In this document: positions 1-8,869 of the stretch, piece by piece
How positions within the stretch are numbered: the stretch's first letter is position 1
How the letters are laid out: the number at the start of each line of letters is the position of its first letter
Source of the DNA: Sphingomonas sp. Mn802worker
GTDB lineage: Bacteria > Pseudomonadota > Alphaproteobacteria > Sphingomonadales > Sphingomonadaceae
Direction of reading: 5' to 3'
Assembly (NCBI RefSeq): GCF_000382485.1
Contig: NZ_AORY01000004.1
Span: 1-64,000, forward strand
DNA: 64,000 bases
Notes under the pieces: generated by a model
The model's database searches: none
Seen by the model: only the letters and a program-made list of their open reading frames with translations
Told to the model about the DNA's origin: nothing
Made by a program: the position numbers and the translations under genes

Positions 1-326
1 GTCAGATCCTCGTTGATGAGTCCAAGTGACCAGCGACCGACGTGGTCGGAATAGCGTTGTCGCAAGGCAGCTGCCTCAATGCTGAGTTCTTGGAAAAGCG
101 CTGGCCGCTCGTCGACCGGTATACGCCTGATCGGCGCATTGATCTGTATCTCCTCGCTCGCGGGATTGGCGTGCAGCAGTCTCGCCAGTTCCATGCGAAC
201 CTGCCCGACAGCGTTGATCGGGGTTGCTGATGCAAGCGCCTGGAGCAGGTCGTTACCACATCGCAGAATGGCGTCGTGTTGCTGCTCGATCGTGAGCGAC
301 AATAGATCGGTGACCATGCCCGCCAT
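1..326 (-). CDS. Unrecognised protein, 5' part only (runs off left edge)
   Basis: An open minus-strand frame starts at ATG 326 (a second ATG lies at 317) and stays open for 108 codons to the window edge, so the C-terminus is missing. The N-terminus reads MAGMVTDLLSLTIEQQHDAI. The protein is soluble, helical and Leu/Ala/Glu-rich, with no signal peptide or membrane segment. The spacing of a QQHD motif near residue 16 and a LLHAN motif near residue 49 recalls hemerythrin-like four-helix proteins, but the match is too weak to assign. It is read away from the insertion sequence to its right. The uninterrupted frame supports a real gene, and the function is unknown. Confidence 0.55.
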   Translation of the reverse strand, partial: MAGMVTDLLSLTIEQQHDAILRCGNDLLQALASATPINAVGQVRMELARLLHANPASEEIQINAPIRRIPVDERPALFQELSIEAAALRQRYSDHVGRWSLGLINEDL

Positions 327-373
327 ACCGCCGAACCTTACAAAACACGTAAGAGCGTGGCGCAAGGCTCGGA

Positions 374-447
374 TTGTCGCTCAAGTGCTAAGTTTCGAGT
401 GTCTCATAGCTCTCGGCTTTTGCGACACTCGAATGTCCGCTGTTGGG
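374..447 (+). repeat. Imperfect direct repeat, left copy, with resolvase-site-like palindrome
   Basis: This 74-bp stretch aligns without gaps to 2000-2073, about three-quarters identical by eye; the longest shared block is TGCTAAGTTTCGAG. Inside it, 400-427 is a 28-bp imperfect palindrome with TGTC at one end and GACA at the other, the size and end pattern of subsite I of Tn3-type serine-resolvase res sites. No resolvase gene is visible in the window. The left end of the IS1182-family element begins three bases after this copy. Confidence 0.55.
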
Positions 448-449
448 TG

Positions 450-1980
450 GATTGTGTTGAAAAAGGCCGTCTTGCAGTAGTGTTGCTGGTCTGATTCAAT
501 CTTCGCGAGGTGAGCGGAGACGGGCCGATGATGGGCGAGCGGACGGTAGCGCAGGAGGCGCTGTTCTACAGCTTCAGCCTGGAGCGGCATGTGCCGGCAG
601 ATCACTTGCTGCGCTCGATCGACCGGTTCGTGGACCTGTCGGGCATCCGCGAGGAGTTGAAGCCCTTCTACAGCGAGACGGGTCGCCCCTCGATCGATCC
701 GGAACTGATGATCCGGATGCTCATCATCGGCTATTGCATGGGCATCCGGTCCGAGCGCCGGCTGTGCGACGAGGTGCATTTGAACCTGGCCTATCGCTGG
801 TTCTGCCGGTTGGGGCTGGACGGCGACGTGCCCGACCACTCGACCTTCTCGAAGAACCGCCACGGGCGCTTCCGCGATAGCGACCTGTTGCGCCCGTTGT
901 TCGAAACGACGGTCGCGCGATGCATGGCCGAGGGGCTGGTAGGTGGCGAAGGGTTTGCGGTCGACGCCAGCCTGATCCGCGCCGACGCCAATCGCCAGAC
1001 CGGCGGCCCGGCAGCGAGGGCTTGGCACCGGACGATGACAGCCGTGCGGCGCGCGAGTATCTGGCCGTTCTCGACGATGCGGCGTTCGGTGCAGCGACAC
1101 CGGTGGTGCCCAAGTATCTGGCACCGGTCGATCCGGCATCACGCTGGACCAGCGCGCATCGCGGGCCGGCCTTCTATGCCTATACTCGACCAACTACCTC
1201 ATCGACCTCGACCACGCCGTCATCATGGACGTGGAAGCGAGCACCGCGGTGCGCCAGGCCGAGGTGACCGCGTGCAAGCGCATGATCGCGCGGGTGCAGG
1301 ACCGCTTCGGCGTCTGGCCCGAACGGCTGGCCGCCGACACCGCCTATGGCTCGGCGGAGATGCTCGCCTGGCTGGTCCATGAGCGCGACATCCAGCCGCA
1401 CATCCCTGTGTTCGACAAGTCCGCGCGCCGCGACGGCACGTTCGAGCGCGATGCCTTCACCTACGACCATGACGACGACAGCTACGTCTGCCCTGGCGGC
1501 AAGCGCCTGAGGCCCAGGAACCGCAACTTCGCGACCGCCCGGGGCGATGTCGGCCAGGACGGCTTCATCCGCTATCGCGCGCGACAGCAGGACTGCGGCG
1601 GCTGTGCCCTGCGGGAACGCTGCACGCCCAACATGCCGGCGCGAAAGGTAACCCGCTCGATCCACGAAGGGGCTCGCGACCTGGCCCGCGATATCGCCAC
1701 CACTGACGCCTACGTCACATCTCGCCGTCAGCGAAAGAAGGTCGAGATGCTATTCGCGCACCTCAAGCGCATCCTGAAGCTCGACCGATTGCGCCTGCGC
1801 GGTCCAAACGGTGCCAGGGACGAGTTCCACATGGCGGCCACCGCCCAGAACCTCCGCAAGATGGCAAAGCTCATCCCAATGCTGGCGCAGCCACTGCCCG
1901 CCTGAGCCGGTCAGCCCTATACCGCGCAACTCAGCCGCAACTTGTCGACCGGCCCAACGCCGACTTCTTCAACACAATCG
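450..1980 (+). mobile_element. IS1182-family insertion sequence, degenerate
   Basis: The element is bounded by short inverted repeats: ATTGTGTTGAAAAAGG at 451-466, matched on the opposite strand by CTTCTTCAACACAAT at 1965-1979. At about 1.53 kb it is near the lower end of the usual IS1182-family size. Its only gene is a transposase, broken by two frameshifts, so the copy should be unable to move by itself. The exact terminal bases and any target duplication cannot be fixed from one copy. The left flank is a member of the 374/2000 direct repeat pair. Confidence 0.75.
510..1905 (+). pseudogene. IS1182-family DDE transposase, two frameshifts
   Basis: Three consecutive frames together give one transposase. 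The first starts at GTG 510 (MSGDGPMMGERTV) and contains HSTFSKNR and the DDE-domain motif VDASLIRADANRQ. Near 1005-1016 the match moves to another frame with the segment EYLAVLDDAAFGAATP. Near 1182-1185 it moves again to the frame carrying DTAYGSAEMLAWL, a CPGGK segment, and the C-terminal EMLFAHLKRI helix with the catalytic Glu. Each shift is equivalent to a small insertion or a 1-base deletion. Full length would be about 460 residues, normal for the family. The product should be inactive unless programmed frameshifting occurs, and two shifts in a row make that unlikely. Confidence 0.85.
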
Positions 1981-1999
1981 GGCGTGAGCAGACGTAGGC

Positions 2000-2073
2000 T
2001 TGTCGCGAATATGCTAAGTTTCGAGCGTCTCGTATATTCCGCCTTTTGCGACACCGACATGTTCCCTGTTTGG
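2000..2073 (+). repeat. Imperfect direct repeat, right copy
   Basis: This is the partner of 374-447 in the same orientation and without gaps. The 28-bp palindrome-like core lies at 2026-2053. A third related fragment, GTTTTGCGACG, follows at about 2110-2120, just before the point near 2152 where the malate:quinone oxidoreductase pseudogene loses its homology. This may mark the edge of a larger decayed transposon. No gene is recognised between 1981 and 2151. Confidence 0.5.
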
Positions 2074-2151
2074 CGTAAGCGGACGTTGCCGTGTTGCGTC
2101 AGTGCGGAGTTTTGCGACGGAACGACGCTTATATGGCACTGCTATGAGTCG

Positions 2152-2936
2152 GCCTTCGGGAATGCCGCTCTTCTGCAGGAGCGGCAGCGACCCACCGCCC
2201 GCGCCGACGAACACCCGCCGGGCTCGCACCTCGCCGTGGTCGCCGTCCGCTTCGTGCGGGCGGGTCTCGACCCGCCACAGCCCCTCCGCGCCCCGCCCCG
2301 CGTCAGATCCTGCACCTCGGTGTTGTAGAGAACGGCGACGTTAGCACCGTGGTTCAAGTGATCGACCAGTATGCGCGTCAACGTGCCGTAGTCGACGTCG
2401 GAGCCGGTCACCATCCGCGTCGCGGCGATCGGCTCCGAGGTGTCGCGTCGGGCCATCAGCAACGGCGCCCAATCGACCAGCACCGCCGGGTCTTCGTTGT
2501 ACTCCATGCCCTGCCACTTATGCGTCGAAGCCATCGCAGCGTGGCGCTTCTTCAGGAAGGTGACGTTGTCGGCCCCGCTGACGAAGCTCAGGTGCGGGCA
2601 CGGGCGGATGAAGCATGTCGGATCGGGGATTTTCTCCGACGTGACGAGGTGCGCCCAGAACTGGCGCGACAGGTCGAATTGGACGTTGATCTCCAGCGCC
2701 CTCGCAAGATCGATGCCGCCGTCGGCACGCTCGGGCGTGTAGTTCATTTCGCAATTGACGGCGTGTCCGGAAACGGCATTGTTTCAGCCGTCCGAGCTTT
2801 CCTGCGCCGGACCGTCCAGCCGCTCGACGATCAGCATTGACGTGTCCGGGTCGAGTTCGGACCACAGAGTGGCGAGCGTCGCACTCATGATGCCCGCGCC
2901 GACCAGCACCACGTCGAACCGTTCGCTCTGCGTCAC
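2152..2936 (-). pseudogene. mqo: Malate:quinone oxidoreductase, truncated and mutated remnant
   Basis: Mqo oxidises malate to oxaloacetate at the membrane and passes electrons to quinone, using FAD. From GTG 2936 the frame reads [20 protein letters not shown], the family N-terminus with its FAD-binding glycine motif. After 50 codons the conserved Trp of the WNNAGTGHAA block is a TGA stop (2784-2786). The same frame continues with NCEMNYTPERADG and ICF-type blocks such as HKWQGMEYNEDP. Near 2290-2310 it shifts frame and resumes as [21 protein letters not shown]. Homology ends abruptly near 2152, so about half of a roughly 500-residue enzyme is left. The truncation faces the transposon-like repeats, which suggests they removed the 3' half. 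Confidence 0.85.
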
Positions 2937-2939
2937 GCC

Positions 2940-3167
2940 GAAAACTCCCGCGGTCCCGATGAAGGGGATCGCGCGCGCGTCGGGCACGACCACGTAGGCG
3001 CGCTGCCACGGTTGATCGTCGAGCAGACGCCATCTGTGCCCCGTCCCGCGAGGGTCCTTTGCGAGCAGGACGTCTCCCGGACGGATTATGGACGCTCGAT
3101 CCGACCTGACGGTGAACTCGAGCGTTCCCTTCAGCGTCAGGACGAGGCGGGAAACCAGGTTTTCGTG
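2940..3167 (-). pseudogene. Cupin-like protein remnant, read through into mqo
   Basis: A minus-strand frame is open from a TGA just above 3167 down into the mqo remnant. It reads [20 protein letters not shown], then [17 protein letters not shown] and [14 protein letters not shown]. The PGDVLL and GTGHRW segments look like the second half of a small cupin barrel. There is no start codon at the left part of the fold and no stop before the Mqo GTG at 2936. Both points suggest that only the C-terminal half survives and that its own stop was lost. The assignment is by pattern only. Confidence 0.4.
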
Positions 3168-4360
3168 TCAGTCATGGGAGCCACCGGTTCGAGTCTCGCG
3201 AAACGAGACGGTACTTGCCGCAAGATCGGGCGTTCACTGATCGGCATCAGCATCGGCGGCCGCGTCGAGCGTGATCATGCCTTCTTCGAAGTCGGAGTTG
3301 CCGTCGTTCTCAGTCTACATTCTGACGCACCGAATCATCGCCTGCTCCCTCGTTGGGGAGGTCGCATGCGCGCGCTCGGCGCGACAATGGCTAGAGTGCC
3401 AGTTGGCTGTCGTATGACGCCAACGGGCGGGGGCGGATGCAGGCGGCGGTGCCCGCGCGCCGTCGCGGCAGTGTGTAGTCGAGTAGATCGACCGCCGCCC
3501 CGACCGACGAAGCCGTACGTGCCGGCCCTGGGCCATGAGACCGCTTCAGTAAGGGTTTGCGGGCCCGTCAGGGTAGTAGGAGTGCCAGACCTTTCTGAGG
3601 ATTGTAGATAACGTTCCGATCGTGAGGGCGGCGAGCGCATGGTCAGTTACGGGCTTCCAGGCCGACGAGCCTATGCCATGAACGGGTGGCCTCGTTGGCC
3701 TATTCCTTTTCGTTCTCTGCGCATCGAGGATGGAGGCGCGACCGAGCCTCAGCGCCTGCTCCGCCGCGACGAGTTTGCTGGCGCGCAACGTCGGGCTGGT
3801 CGATGAGGCGCTGGTAGCTGCCTCAAAGCCTAGGGGAAGGCATGAAGGGCGCCCGCTTGCCTCTGCGTCCTGATGGTGGGCGGTCGGCGTGCCAGATAGC
3901 CTCTATGGTAGGCCATTCCTCTTCCTGAAAAGCGTCCTTGGTAATTTTATGCCGACGTAATTACGGAACCTCTAGTGCCTGAGACTTTCCGTCAACGGCG
4001 AGGCAGCGTCGCTCCGTCCATTAAAACCTGCGGGTTCACGGCCGCAGAGACGATGGGGAGGGCATCAAAGCAGTGGTGATTACTTCGGGTGTGTTAAAGT
4101 GCACGATCAACTGCTCCAAGTCATCATAAGGCTGACACTGGGGCACGGCTACGTGGCGAGCACAGATGCGGACGGATGAGCTCACAAAGCCTAAGTCGGC
4201 CTGCCACACGCCACAGGCGAGCATTGCCGACACGGCGTCGGAAGGCGTTTTGTCACTCCCGCTCGCTAAACAGCATTACTTGCACCGCTTAAGTGGGTCT
4301 AAGAAGCGCGTGAGCGTTTTTCTAAAGCCCTCTAATGGGTGTGCTCATGAAGAGTATCGA
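3168..4360. other. Gene-poor, decayed stretch next to tRNA-Phe
   Basis: No convincing gene was found in about 1.2 kb. Minus-strand open frames of 80 codons (3546-3788) and 65 codons (4036-4233) exist, but neither resembles a known family nor has a clear ribosome-binding site. A short minus-strand tail reading GNSDFEEGMITLDAAADADA ends near 3237 and could be the end of a lost gene. Base composition is visibly more AT-rich from about 3880 to 4350 than in the core genes. A 6-bp inverted repeat (GTCTCG/CGAGAC) lies near 3195-3211. Confidence 0.6.
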
Positions 4361-4436
4361 TGGTGCCCAGGGACGGGATCGAACCGCCGACACTGCGATT
4401 TTCAGTCGCATGCTCTACCAACTGAGCTACCTGGGC
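4361..4436 (-). tRNA. tRNA-Phe (GAA)
   Basis: Read on the minus strand, the 76 bases fold into a full cloverleaf. The 7-bp acceptor stem is GCCCAGG paired with CCTGGGC, and the D arm GCTC/GAGC encloses AGTTGGTA. The anticodon stem TGCGA/TCGCA has loop CTGAAAA (anticodon GAA), the T loop is TTCGATC, and the 3' end ACCA is encoded. It follows yacG on the same strand, 31 bases downstream. Its 3' end borders the decayed region to the left. Confidence 0.97.
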
Positions 4437-4467
4437 ATGTACCGCTGAGCAGCGGTGAGCGGCGTCC

Positions 4468-4641
4468 TTAGTCGGGGTTGCGGGGGCTGTCCAGCGCTTC
4501 TTCGTCGGCGGCTGGGCCGGGGATGCGATAACCCTCGCCCAGCCATTGCAGCAGGTCGCGGTCCTTGCACCCGCGGCTGCAAAAGGGCGCGTGTTCGGGC
4601 ATCGCGGGTGCGGAGCAGATCGGGCAGCGGGCAGTCGTCAT
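4468..4641 (-). CDS. yacG: DNA gyrase inhibitor YacG (zinc-binding)
   Basis: This 57-residue protein begins MTTARCPICSAPAMPEHAPF. It carries the C-x2-C ... C-x3-C zinc ribbon (CPIC, then FCSRGC) that defines the YacG/DUF329 family. YacG binds the gyrase subunit GyrB and inhibits supercoiling. Its length is typical for the family. The ATG at 4641 overlaps the stop of the upstream RNase gene by four bases (ATGA), which fixes the start and indicates translational coupling. It is the last protein gene of the infA-maf-RNase-yacG run, followed by tRNA-Phe. Confidence 0.9.
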   Translation of the reverse strand: MTTARCPICSAPAMPEHAPFCSRGCKDRDLLQWLGEGYRIPGPAADEEALDSPRNPD

Positions 4642-5585
4642 GCGTCGAATATAGGCGTGCGGCCGGTCCGACGCACGAGTTCGTCGATCCAATGCGAATG
4701 CGCGTCGAGGCAGGCGCGGACAGGTGCGGAAAGGCGATGGCGATTGGGCGCGGTCGCGGGAACGCGCTCGATCTGGCGCAGCGCGGCGCGTGTCGATGCG
4801 GCGGCGAGGTCGTCGCGAAGCCGTTCGGGCAGCGAGGCGCGGGGGCGCGGACGGACGATCTGCAGGAAACCGAAGCCGTTGACTGCGGTACGCTCGAACG
4901 GCGGCGGCAGATGCGCGTCGATCGCGGCGGCGACCGCGTGACGCGCGGCCTTGCCGGTGATCGACGGGGAGTCGATGCCGATCGAGCCGCCGATACCATG
5001 CCGGCGGATTGCGCGCGCGACCGCCACGGCGGCGCGCTCCGCCAGTGTATCGAGCGGACCGTCGCCGTCGACGTCGAACAGCGTCATCGCGGGCGTCGGC
5101 GACATGCGCAGCGCACCGCCCGAGAAGGCGATCTCGCCAGTCAGCGCCTCGTCGAGGACCTCCGACCAGCCGGCCTGTTCGAGCAGATCGGGCTCGTGCG
5201 CACGTACAGTACGGACCGGCATCCCGGTCGCGGTAATGCGGGCGAGCAGATCGGGGCCGGTCGCCGGCGTCGCGTCGCTCAGCCGCGCTCGCGCGCGTTT
5301 GGCGCGGCCGGGTTCGGGGATCGCCTCGCGCGTTACCTCGACTGTGATCGCAGAGCCGAGCGTCACGCCTGCCGGACGCCGATCAAGCATCACCTGCTCG
5401 CCGGTATCAAGCGTGGCGACCTGAAACTCGGTCAGCCGAGCACGCGCGACGGTGCCGACGCGCAGGCGATCCGGCAACTCGATCCGCGCCGCGACGATGC
5501 GGTCGTCGTCGACCAATGCCGCGCGCGCTTCACCGATGCCGTCTTCGTAGAGCCAGTGCAGCCCCGATGAGTGCGGATCAGGCAA
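4638..5585 (-). CDS. Ribonuclease E/G-like protein, short form
   Basis: The 315-residue product has a beta-rich N-terminal part (WLYEDGIGEARAAL) and a later segment MTLFDVDGDG followed by GIGGSIGIDSPSITGK. This corresponds to the DNase I-like catalytic half of RNase E/G, with the two Asp positions in DVDGD and GID. It is well short of RNase G (about 490 residues). It lacks a recognisable zinc-link CPxCxG motif and the C-terminal small domain. The only in-frame start is TTG 5585, overlapping the maf stop by eight bases. The neighbours maf and yacG match the common alphaproteobacterial cluster. RNase activity is inferred, not shown. Confidence 0.75.
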   Translation of the reverse strand: MPDPHSSGLHWLYEDGIGEARAALVDDDRIVAARIELPDRLRVGTVARARLTEFQVATLDTGEQVMLDRRPAGVTLGSAITVEVTREAIPEPGRAKRARARLSDATPATGPDLLARITATGMPVRTVRAHEPDLLEQAGWSEVLDEALTGEIAFSGGALRMSPTPAMTLFDVDGDGPLDTLAERAAVAVARAIRRHGIGGSIGIDSPSITGKAARHAVAAAIDAHLPPPFERTAVNGFGFLQIVRPRPRASLPERLRDDLAAASTRAALRQIERVPATAPNRHRLSAPVRACLDAHSHWIDELVRRTGRTPIFDA

Positions 5586-6144
5586 GGACGCCGGCAGTAA
5601 CGAGCAAGGCGCGCGTTTCGAACAACGGCAGGCCGATCACGCCCGAATGGCTGCCCGAGAGGAAGCGGACCCAGCCCTCGGCACGGCCCTGGATCGCATA
5701 GCCGCCTGCCTTGCCCAAGCCCTCGCCGCACGCGACGTATGCGTCGATCTCGCGCGCGGTTAGCGGCTTGAAGGCAACGATCGTGTCGGCCAGCCGCGTC
5801 CGCTCGGTGCCGCCCGCGTCGATCACGCAGACGGCGGAGAGCGCGTGGTGGCGGCGGCCCGATAGTGCGGACAGGAGCGTGCGCTGCACCTCCTCGGTCG
5901 TGGCAGGCGGCAGAATGCGCCGGCCGAGCGCGATCGTGGTGTCGCCGGCGAGCACGACCTCACCCTCCGCCCGGGTGACCGCGCGTGCCTTCTCGACGGC
6001 GAGGCGTAGCGCGTAAGCGCGGGGCAGCTCCCCCTTCAGCGGCGCCTCATCGATCTCGGGCGCGGCGACACGGTCAGGCGCGGCGCCCAGGCGCGCGAGC
6101 AGGTCACGCCGGCGCGGCGAGGATGAGGCGAGGACGAATGGCAT
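5578..6144 (-). CDS. maf: Maf-like nucleoside triphosphate pyrophosphatase
   Basis: Maf proteins hydrolyse non-canonical or modified nucleoside triphosphates to monophosphates (house-cleaning) and have been linked to septum formation. The N-terminus reads MPFVLASSSPRRRDLLARLG, the family signature with the SSSPRR substrate loop. EIDEAP follows near residue 30, and LAGDTTIALG near residue 66 carries the catalytic Asp. The 188-residue length is normal. It lies 32 bases downstream of infA and overlaps the RNase gene by eight bases. Confidence 0.92.
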   Translation of the reverse strand: MPFVLASSSPRRRDLLARLGAAPDRVAAPEIDEAPLKGELPRAYALRLAVEKARAVTRAEGEVVLAGDTTIALGRRILPPATTEEVQRTLLSALSGRRHHALSAVCVIDAGGTERTRLADTIVAFKPLTAREIDAYVACGEGLGKAGGYAIQGRAEGWVRFLSGSHSGVIGLPLFETRALLVTAGVLA

Positions 6145-6176
6145 CGGCGAAAACGGGCGAAGGCCGCCCGACGTGA

Positions 6177-6422
6177 TTATTGCGGGCCGGGGCCGCCGCG
6201 GCCGGGCATGAAGCGATAGGTAATCCGCCCCTTGGTCAGGTCATACGGGGTCAGTTCGACCAGCACCTCGTCGCCGACGAGCACGCGAATGCGGTTCTTG
6301 CGCATCTTGCCCGCGGTGTGACCGAGGATTTCGTGATCATTCTCGAGCCGGACGCGGAACATCGCGTTGGGCAGCAGCTCGACCACCTGGCCGCGCATTT
6401 CGAGGAGTTCTTCTTTCGCCAA
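6177..6422 (-). CDS. infA: Translation initiation factor IF-1
   Basis: IF-1 binds the ribosomal A site and helps IF-2 and IF-3 form the initiation complex. The 81-residue product contains [19 protein letters not shown] and [15 protein letters not shown], the OB-fold of IF-1, and ends with a short Gly/Pro-rich tail (GRGGPGPQ). The start is TTG 6422, because homology begins exactly at AKEELLEM and a purine-rich GAAAGAGA lies 6-13 bases upstream. Longer frames further upstream have no homology. It heads the maf-RNase-yacG run. Confidence 0.95.
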   Translation of the reverse strand: MAKEELLEMRGQVVELLPNAMFRVRLENDHEILGHTAGKMRKNRIRVLVGDEVLVELTPYDLTKGRITYRFMPGRGGPGPQ

Positions 6423-6612
6423 ACGGTGTCTCTTTCGGGATTGGACGTGCGCGCCCTTAGCCGAGGAACGGCCAAAAGGGAAGGAGCGCCGGAAATGCAA
6501 CAACAACCAGGCCCGCGCGGGGCGGGTACGGTCGACACGCTGGATATGGGCGCTGCGCCATGATCGGGCAAGGTGAGCGGCGACGGGCACCGCGTCCTTG
6601 CCCGACGCGTTG

Positions 6613-8784
6613 TCAGCCCGCGCCACCTGCCAGCGCGGCGAGCAGCAGCAATGCGACAATGTTGGTGATCTTGATCATCGGATTGACCGCAGGCCCAGCG
6701 GTGTCCTTGTACGGGTCGCCGACCGTGTCGCCGGTGACCGCGGCCTTGTGCGCGTCCGATCCCTTGCCGCCGTGGTTGCCGTCCTCGATGTATTTCTTGG
6801 CATTGTCCCACGCACCGCCGCCGCTTGTCATCGACAGCGCGACGAACAGCCCGGAGACGATCACGCCCAGCAGCATCGCACCGACCGCGGCAAAGGCGCT
6901 CGCCTGCCCGTCGACCGCGCGAACGATGAAGTAGAGCGCGATCGGCGACAGCACCGGCAGTAGCGACGGTATGATCATCTCGCGGATCGCGGCGCGGGTG
7001 ACGAGGTCGACAGTCCGGCCATAGTTCGGACGGCTGGTGCCAGCCATGATGCCGGGATTGTCGCGGAACTGCCCGCGCACCTCCTCCACCACCGCGCCCG
7101 CCGCCCGGCCGACCGCGGTCATGCCGAACGCGCCGAACAGATAGGGGAGCAGCGCGCCGAGCAGCAGGCCGACGATCACGTACGGGTTGGACAGGCTGAA
7201 ATCGACCGTCAGATCGGGGAAGTAGGTCGACAGGTCGGTTGTGTACGCACCGAACAACACCAGCGCGGCAAGCCCGGCCGAGCCGATCGCATAGCCTTTG
7301 GTCACCGCCTTGGTCGTGTTGCCGACCGCGTCGAGCGCATCGGTGCGCGCGCGCACCTCCTCCTCCAGCCCAGCCATCTCGGCGATGCCGCCGGCATTGT
7401 CGGTCACCGGCCCATAGGCGTCGAGCGCGACGACCATGCCCGCAAGCGCCAGCATCGCGGTCGCGGCGAAGGCGATGCCGATGATACCCGCGAGCTTGTA
7501 GGCGGCGATGACCGCAACCACGATGACGATCGTCGGTAGCGCGGTCGCCTCCAGGCTGATCGCCAGACCCTGGATCACGTTGGTGCCGTGGCCCGTCTCC
7601 GACGCCTTCGCGATCGACTTGACCGGACGGTAGTTGGTGCCGGTGTAATATTCGGTGATCCACACGATCAGCCCGGTGACCGCAAGGCCGATCAGCATGC
7701 ACCAGAACAGGTCGTTGCCGGTGAACGACGCGACCGCGCCACCCGCCTGCACGGCCGTGTCCGCGCCCGTCGTCAGATTATCGCCGGCGGGATCAAGGAA
7801 GCCCGCGCCGCCGATCACCGCGTTCATGTCGCCGAGTGTCCAGCGCGTCACCGCGTAGATCGCCGGGATCGACAGCAGCGCTGAGGTCCAGAACCCCTTG
7901 TAGAGCGCACCCATGATCGAGCCACCACGCCCCAGCCGCACCATGTAGGTGCCGATGATGCTGGTCACGATGCACACCCCGCCGACGATCAGCGGCAGGC
8001 TCATCAATCGCAGCAGCTCGGCCGCATCGGCGCGGATCAGCAGCGCGATCGAGATCATCGTCACGCCCAGTGTCACCACGTACGTCTCGAACAGGTCGGC
8101 CGCCATGCCCGCGCAGTCGCCGACATTGTCCCCGACGTTGTCGGCGATGACCGCGGGGTTGCGTGGGTCGTCCTCCGGGATGCCGGCCTCGACCTTGCCG
8201 ACCAGATCGGCACCGACATCGGCCGCCTTCGTAAAGATGCCGCCGCCCAGCCGCGCGAAGATCGAGATCAGCGACGCGCCGAACGCGAGCGCGGTCAGCG
8301 CCTCCACGATCGCGCGATCATTGGGTGCGCGTCCGCCCGGCCCGACTAGGTACCAGAAGAACCCCGCGATCGCGAGCAGGCCGAGGCCCGCGACCAGCAT
8401 CCCCGTCACCGCGCCCGAGCGGAACGCGGTGGTAAGCCCTCCCTGCAGGCTGCCGCGCGCGGCCTCCGCGGTGCGGACATTGGCGCGCACCGAGATGTTC
8501 ATGCCAACGTAGCCCGCGACGCCCGACAGCAAAGCGCCGATCACGAAGCCGGTGGTGGACAGCAGTCCCAGCGTCGCGAACAGCACGACCGCGACGACGA
8601 CGCCGACGATCGCGATGGTGGTATATTGCCGCCCGAGATACGCCTTGGCGCCCTCCTGGATCGCGGCGGCGATGTCCTGCATGCGTTCGTTGCCGGGGGA
8701 TTGTCGCAGCACCTGGCCGCTGGTGAGGATGCCATAAGCCACGGCCACGAGGCCGCAGAGGATGGCGACATAGACGCTCGTCAT
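6613..8784 (-). CDS. hppA: Membrane-bound proton-translocating pyrophosphatase (K+-independent type)
   Basis: This enzyme hydrolyses pyrophosphate and pumps H+ across the membrane. The 723-residue protein is highly hydrophobic, with about 16 predicted segments, and contains the substrate motif [19 protein letters not shown]. At residues 488-497 it reads [10 protein letters not shown]. The Lys at 492 and Thr at 495, where K+-dependent enzymes have Ala and Gly, mark the K+-independent class. ATG 8784 follows an AGGAGGG ten bases upstream. It stands alone between infA and thiL on the same strand. Confidence 0.95.
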   Translation of the reverse strand: MTSVYVAILCGLVAVAYGILTSGQVLRQSPGNERMQDIAAAIQEGAKAYLGRQYTTIAIVGVVVAVVLFATLGLLSTTGFVIGALLSGVAGYVGMNISVRANVRTAEAARGSLQGGLTTAFRSGAVTGMLVAGLGLLAIAGFFWYLVGPGGRAPNDRAIVEALTALAFGASLISIFARLGGGIFTKAADVGADLVGKVEAGIPEDDPRNPAVIADNVGDNVGDCAGMAADLFETYVVTLGVTMISIALLIRADAAELLRLMSLPLIVGGVCIVTSIIGTYMVRLGRGGSIMGALYKGFWTSALLSIPAIYAVTRWTLGDMNAVIGGAGFLDPAGDNLTTGADTAVQAGGAVASFTGNDLFWCMLIGLAVTGLIVWITEYYTGTNYRPVKSIAKASETGHGTNVIQGLAISLEATALPTIVIVVAVIAAYKLAGIIGIAFAATAMLALAGMVVALDAYGPVTDNAGGIAEMAGLEEEVRARTDALDAVGNTTKAVTKGYAIGSAGLAALVLFGAYTTDLSTYFPDLTVDFSLSNPYVIVGLLLGALLPYLFGAFGMTAVGRAAGAVVEEVRGQFRDNPGIMAGTSRPNYGRTVDLVTRAAIREMIIPSLLPVLSPIALYFIVRAVDGQASAFAAVGAMLLGVIVSGLFVALSMTSGGGAWDNAKKYIEDGNHGGKGSDAHKAAVTGDTVGDPYKDTAGPAVNPMIKITNIVALLLLAALAGGAG

Positions 8785-8869
8785 GCCCGATCTTCCCTCC
8801 TAATGTTGGCGGCGCGATGTTGGCTCGCACTCGCCTCGTCCGTGAAGGGGCACCCAACGACACGCGAAG

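Noticed and set aside
3546-3788. 80-codon minus-strand frame in the decayed zone
   Set aside because: No homology recognised, no ribosome-binding site, and it sits among pseudogenes; noted only as a possibility.
4166-4471. Plus-strand open frame crossing tRNA-Phe
   Set aside because: Runs through the tRNA on the opposite strand and has no family resemblance.
6251-7702. Minus-strand open frame of 483 codons overlapping hppA and infA in another frame
   Set aside because: Same-strand frame shadow; hppA and infA explain the region with proper motifs and ribosome-binding sites.
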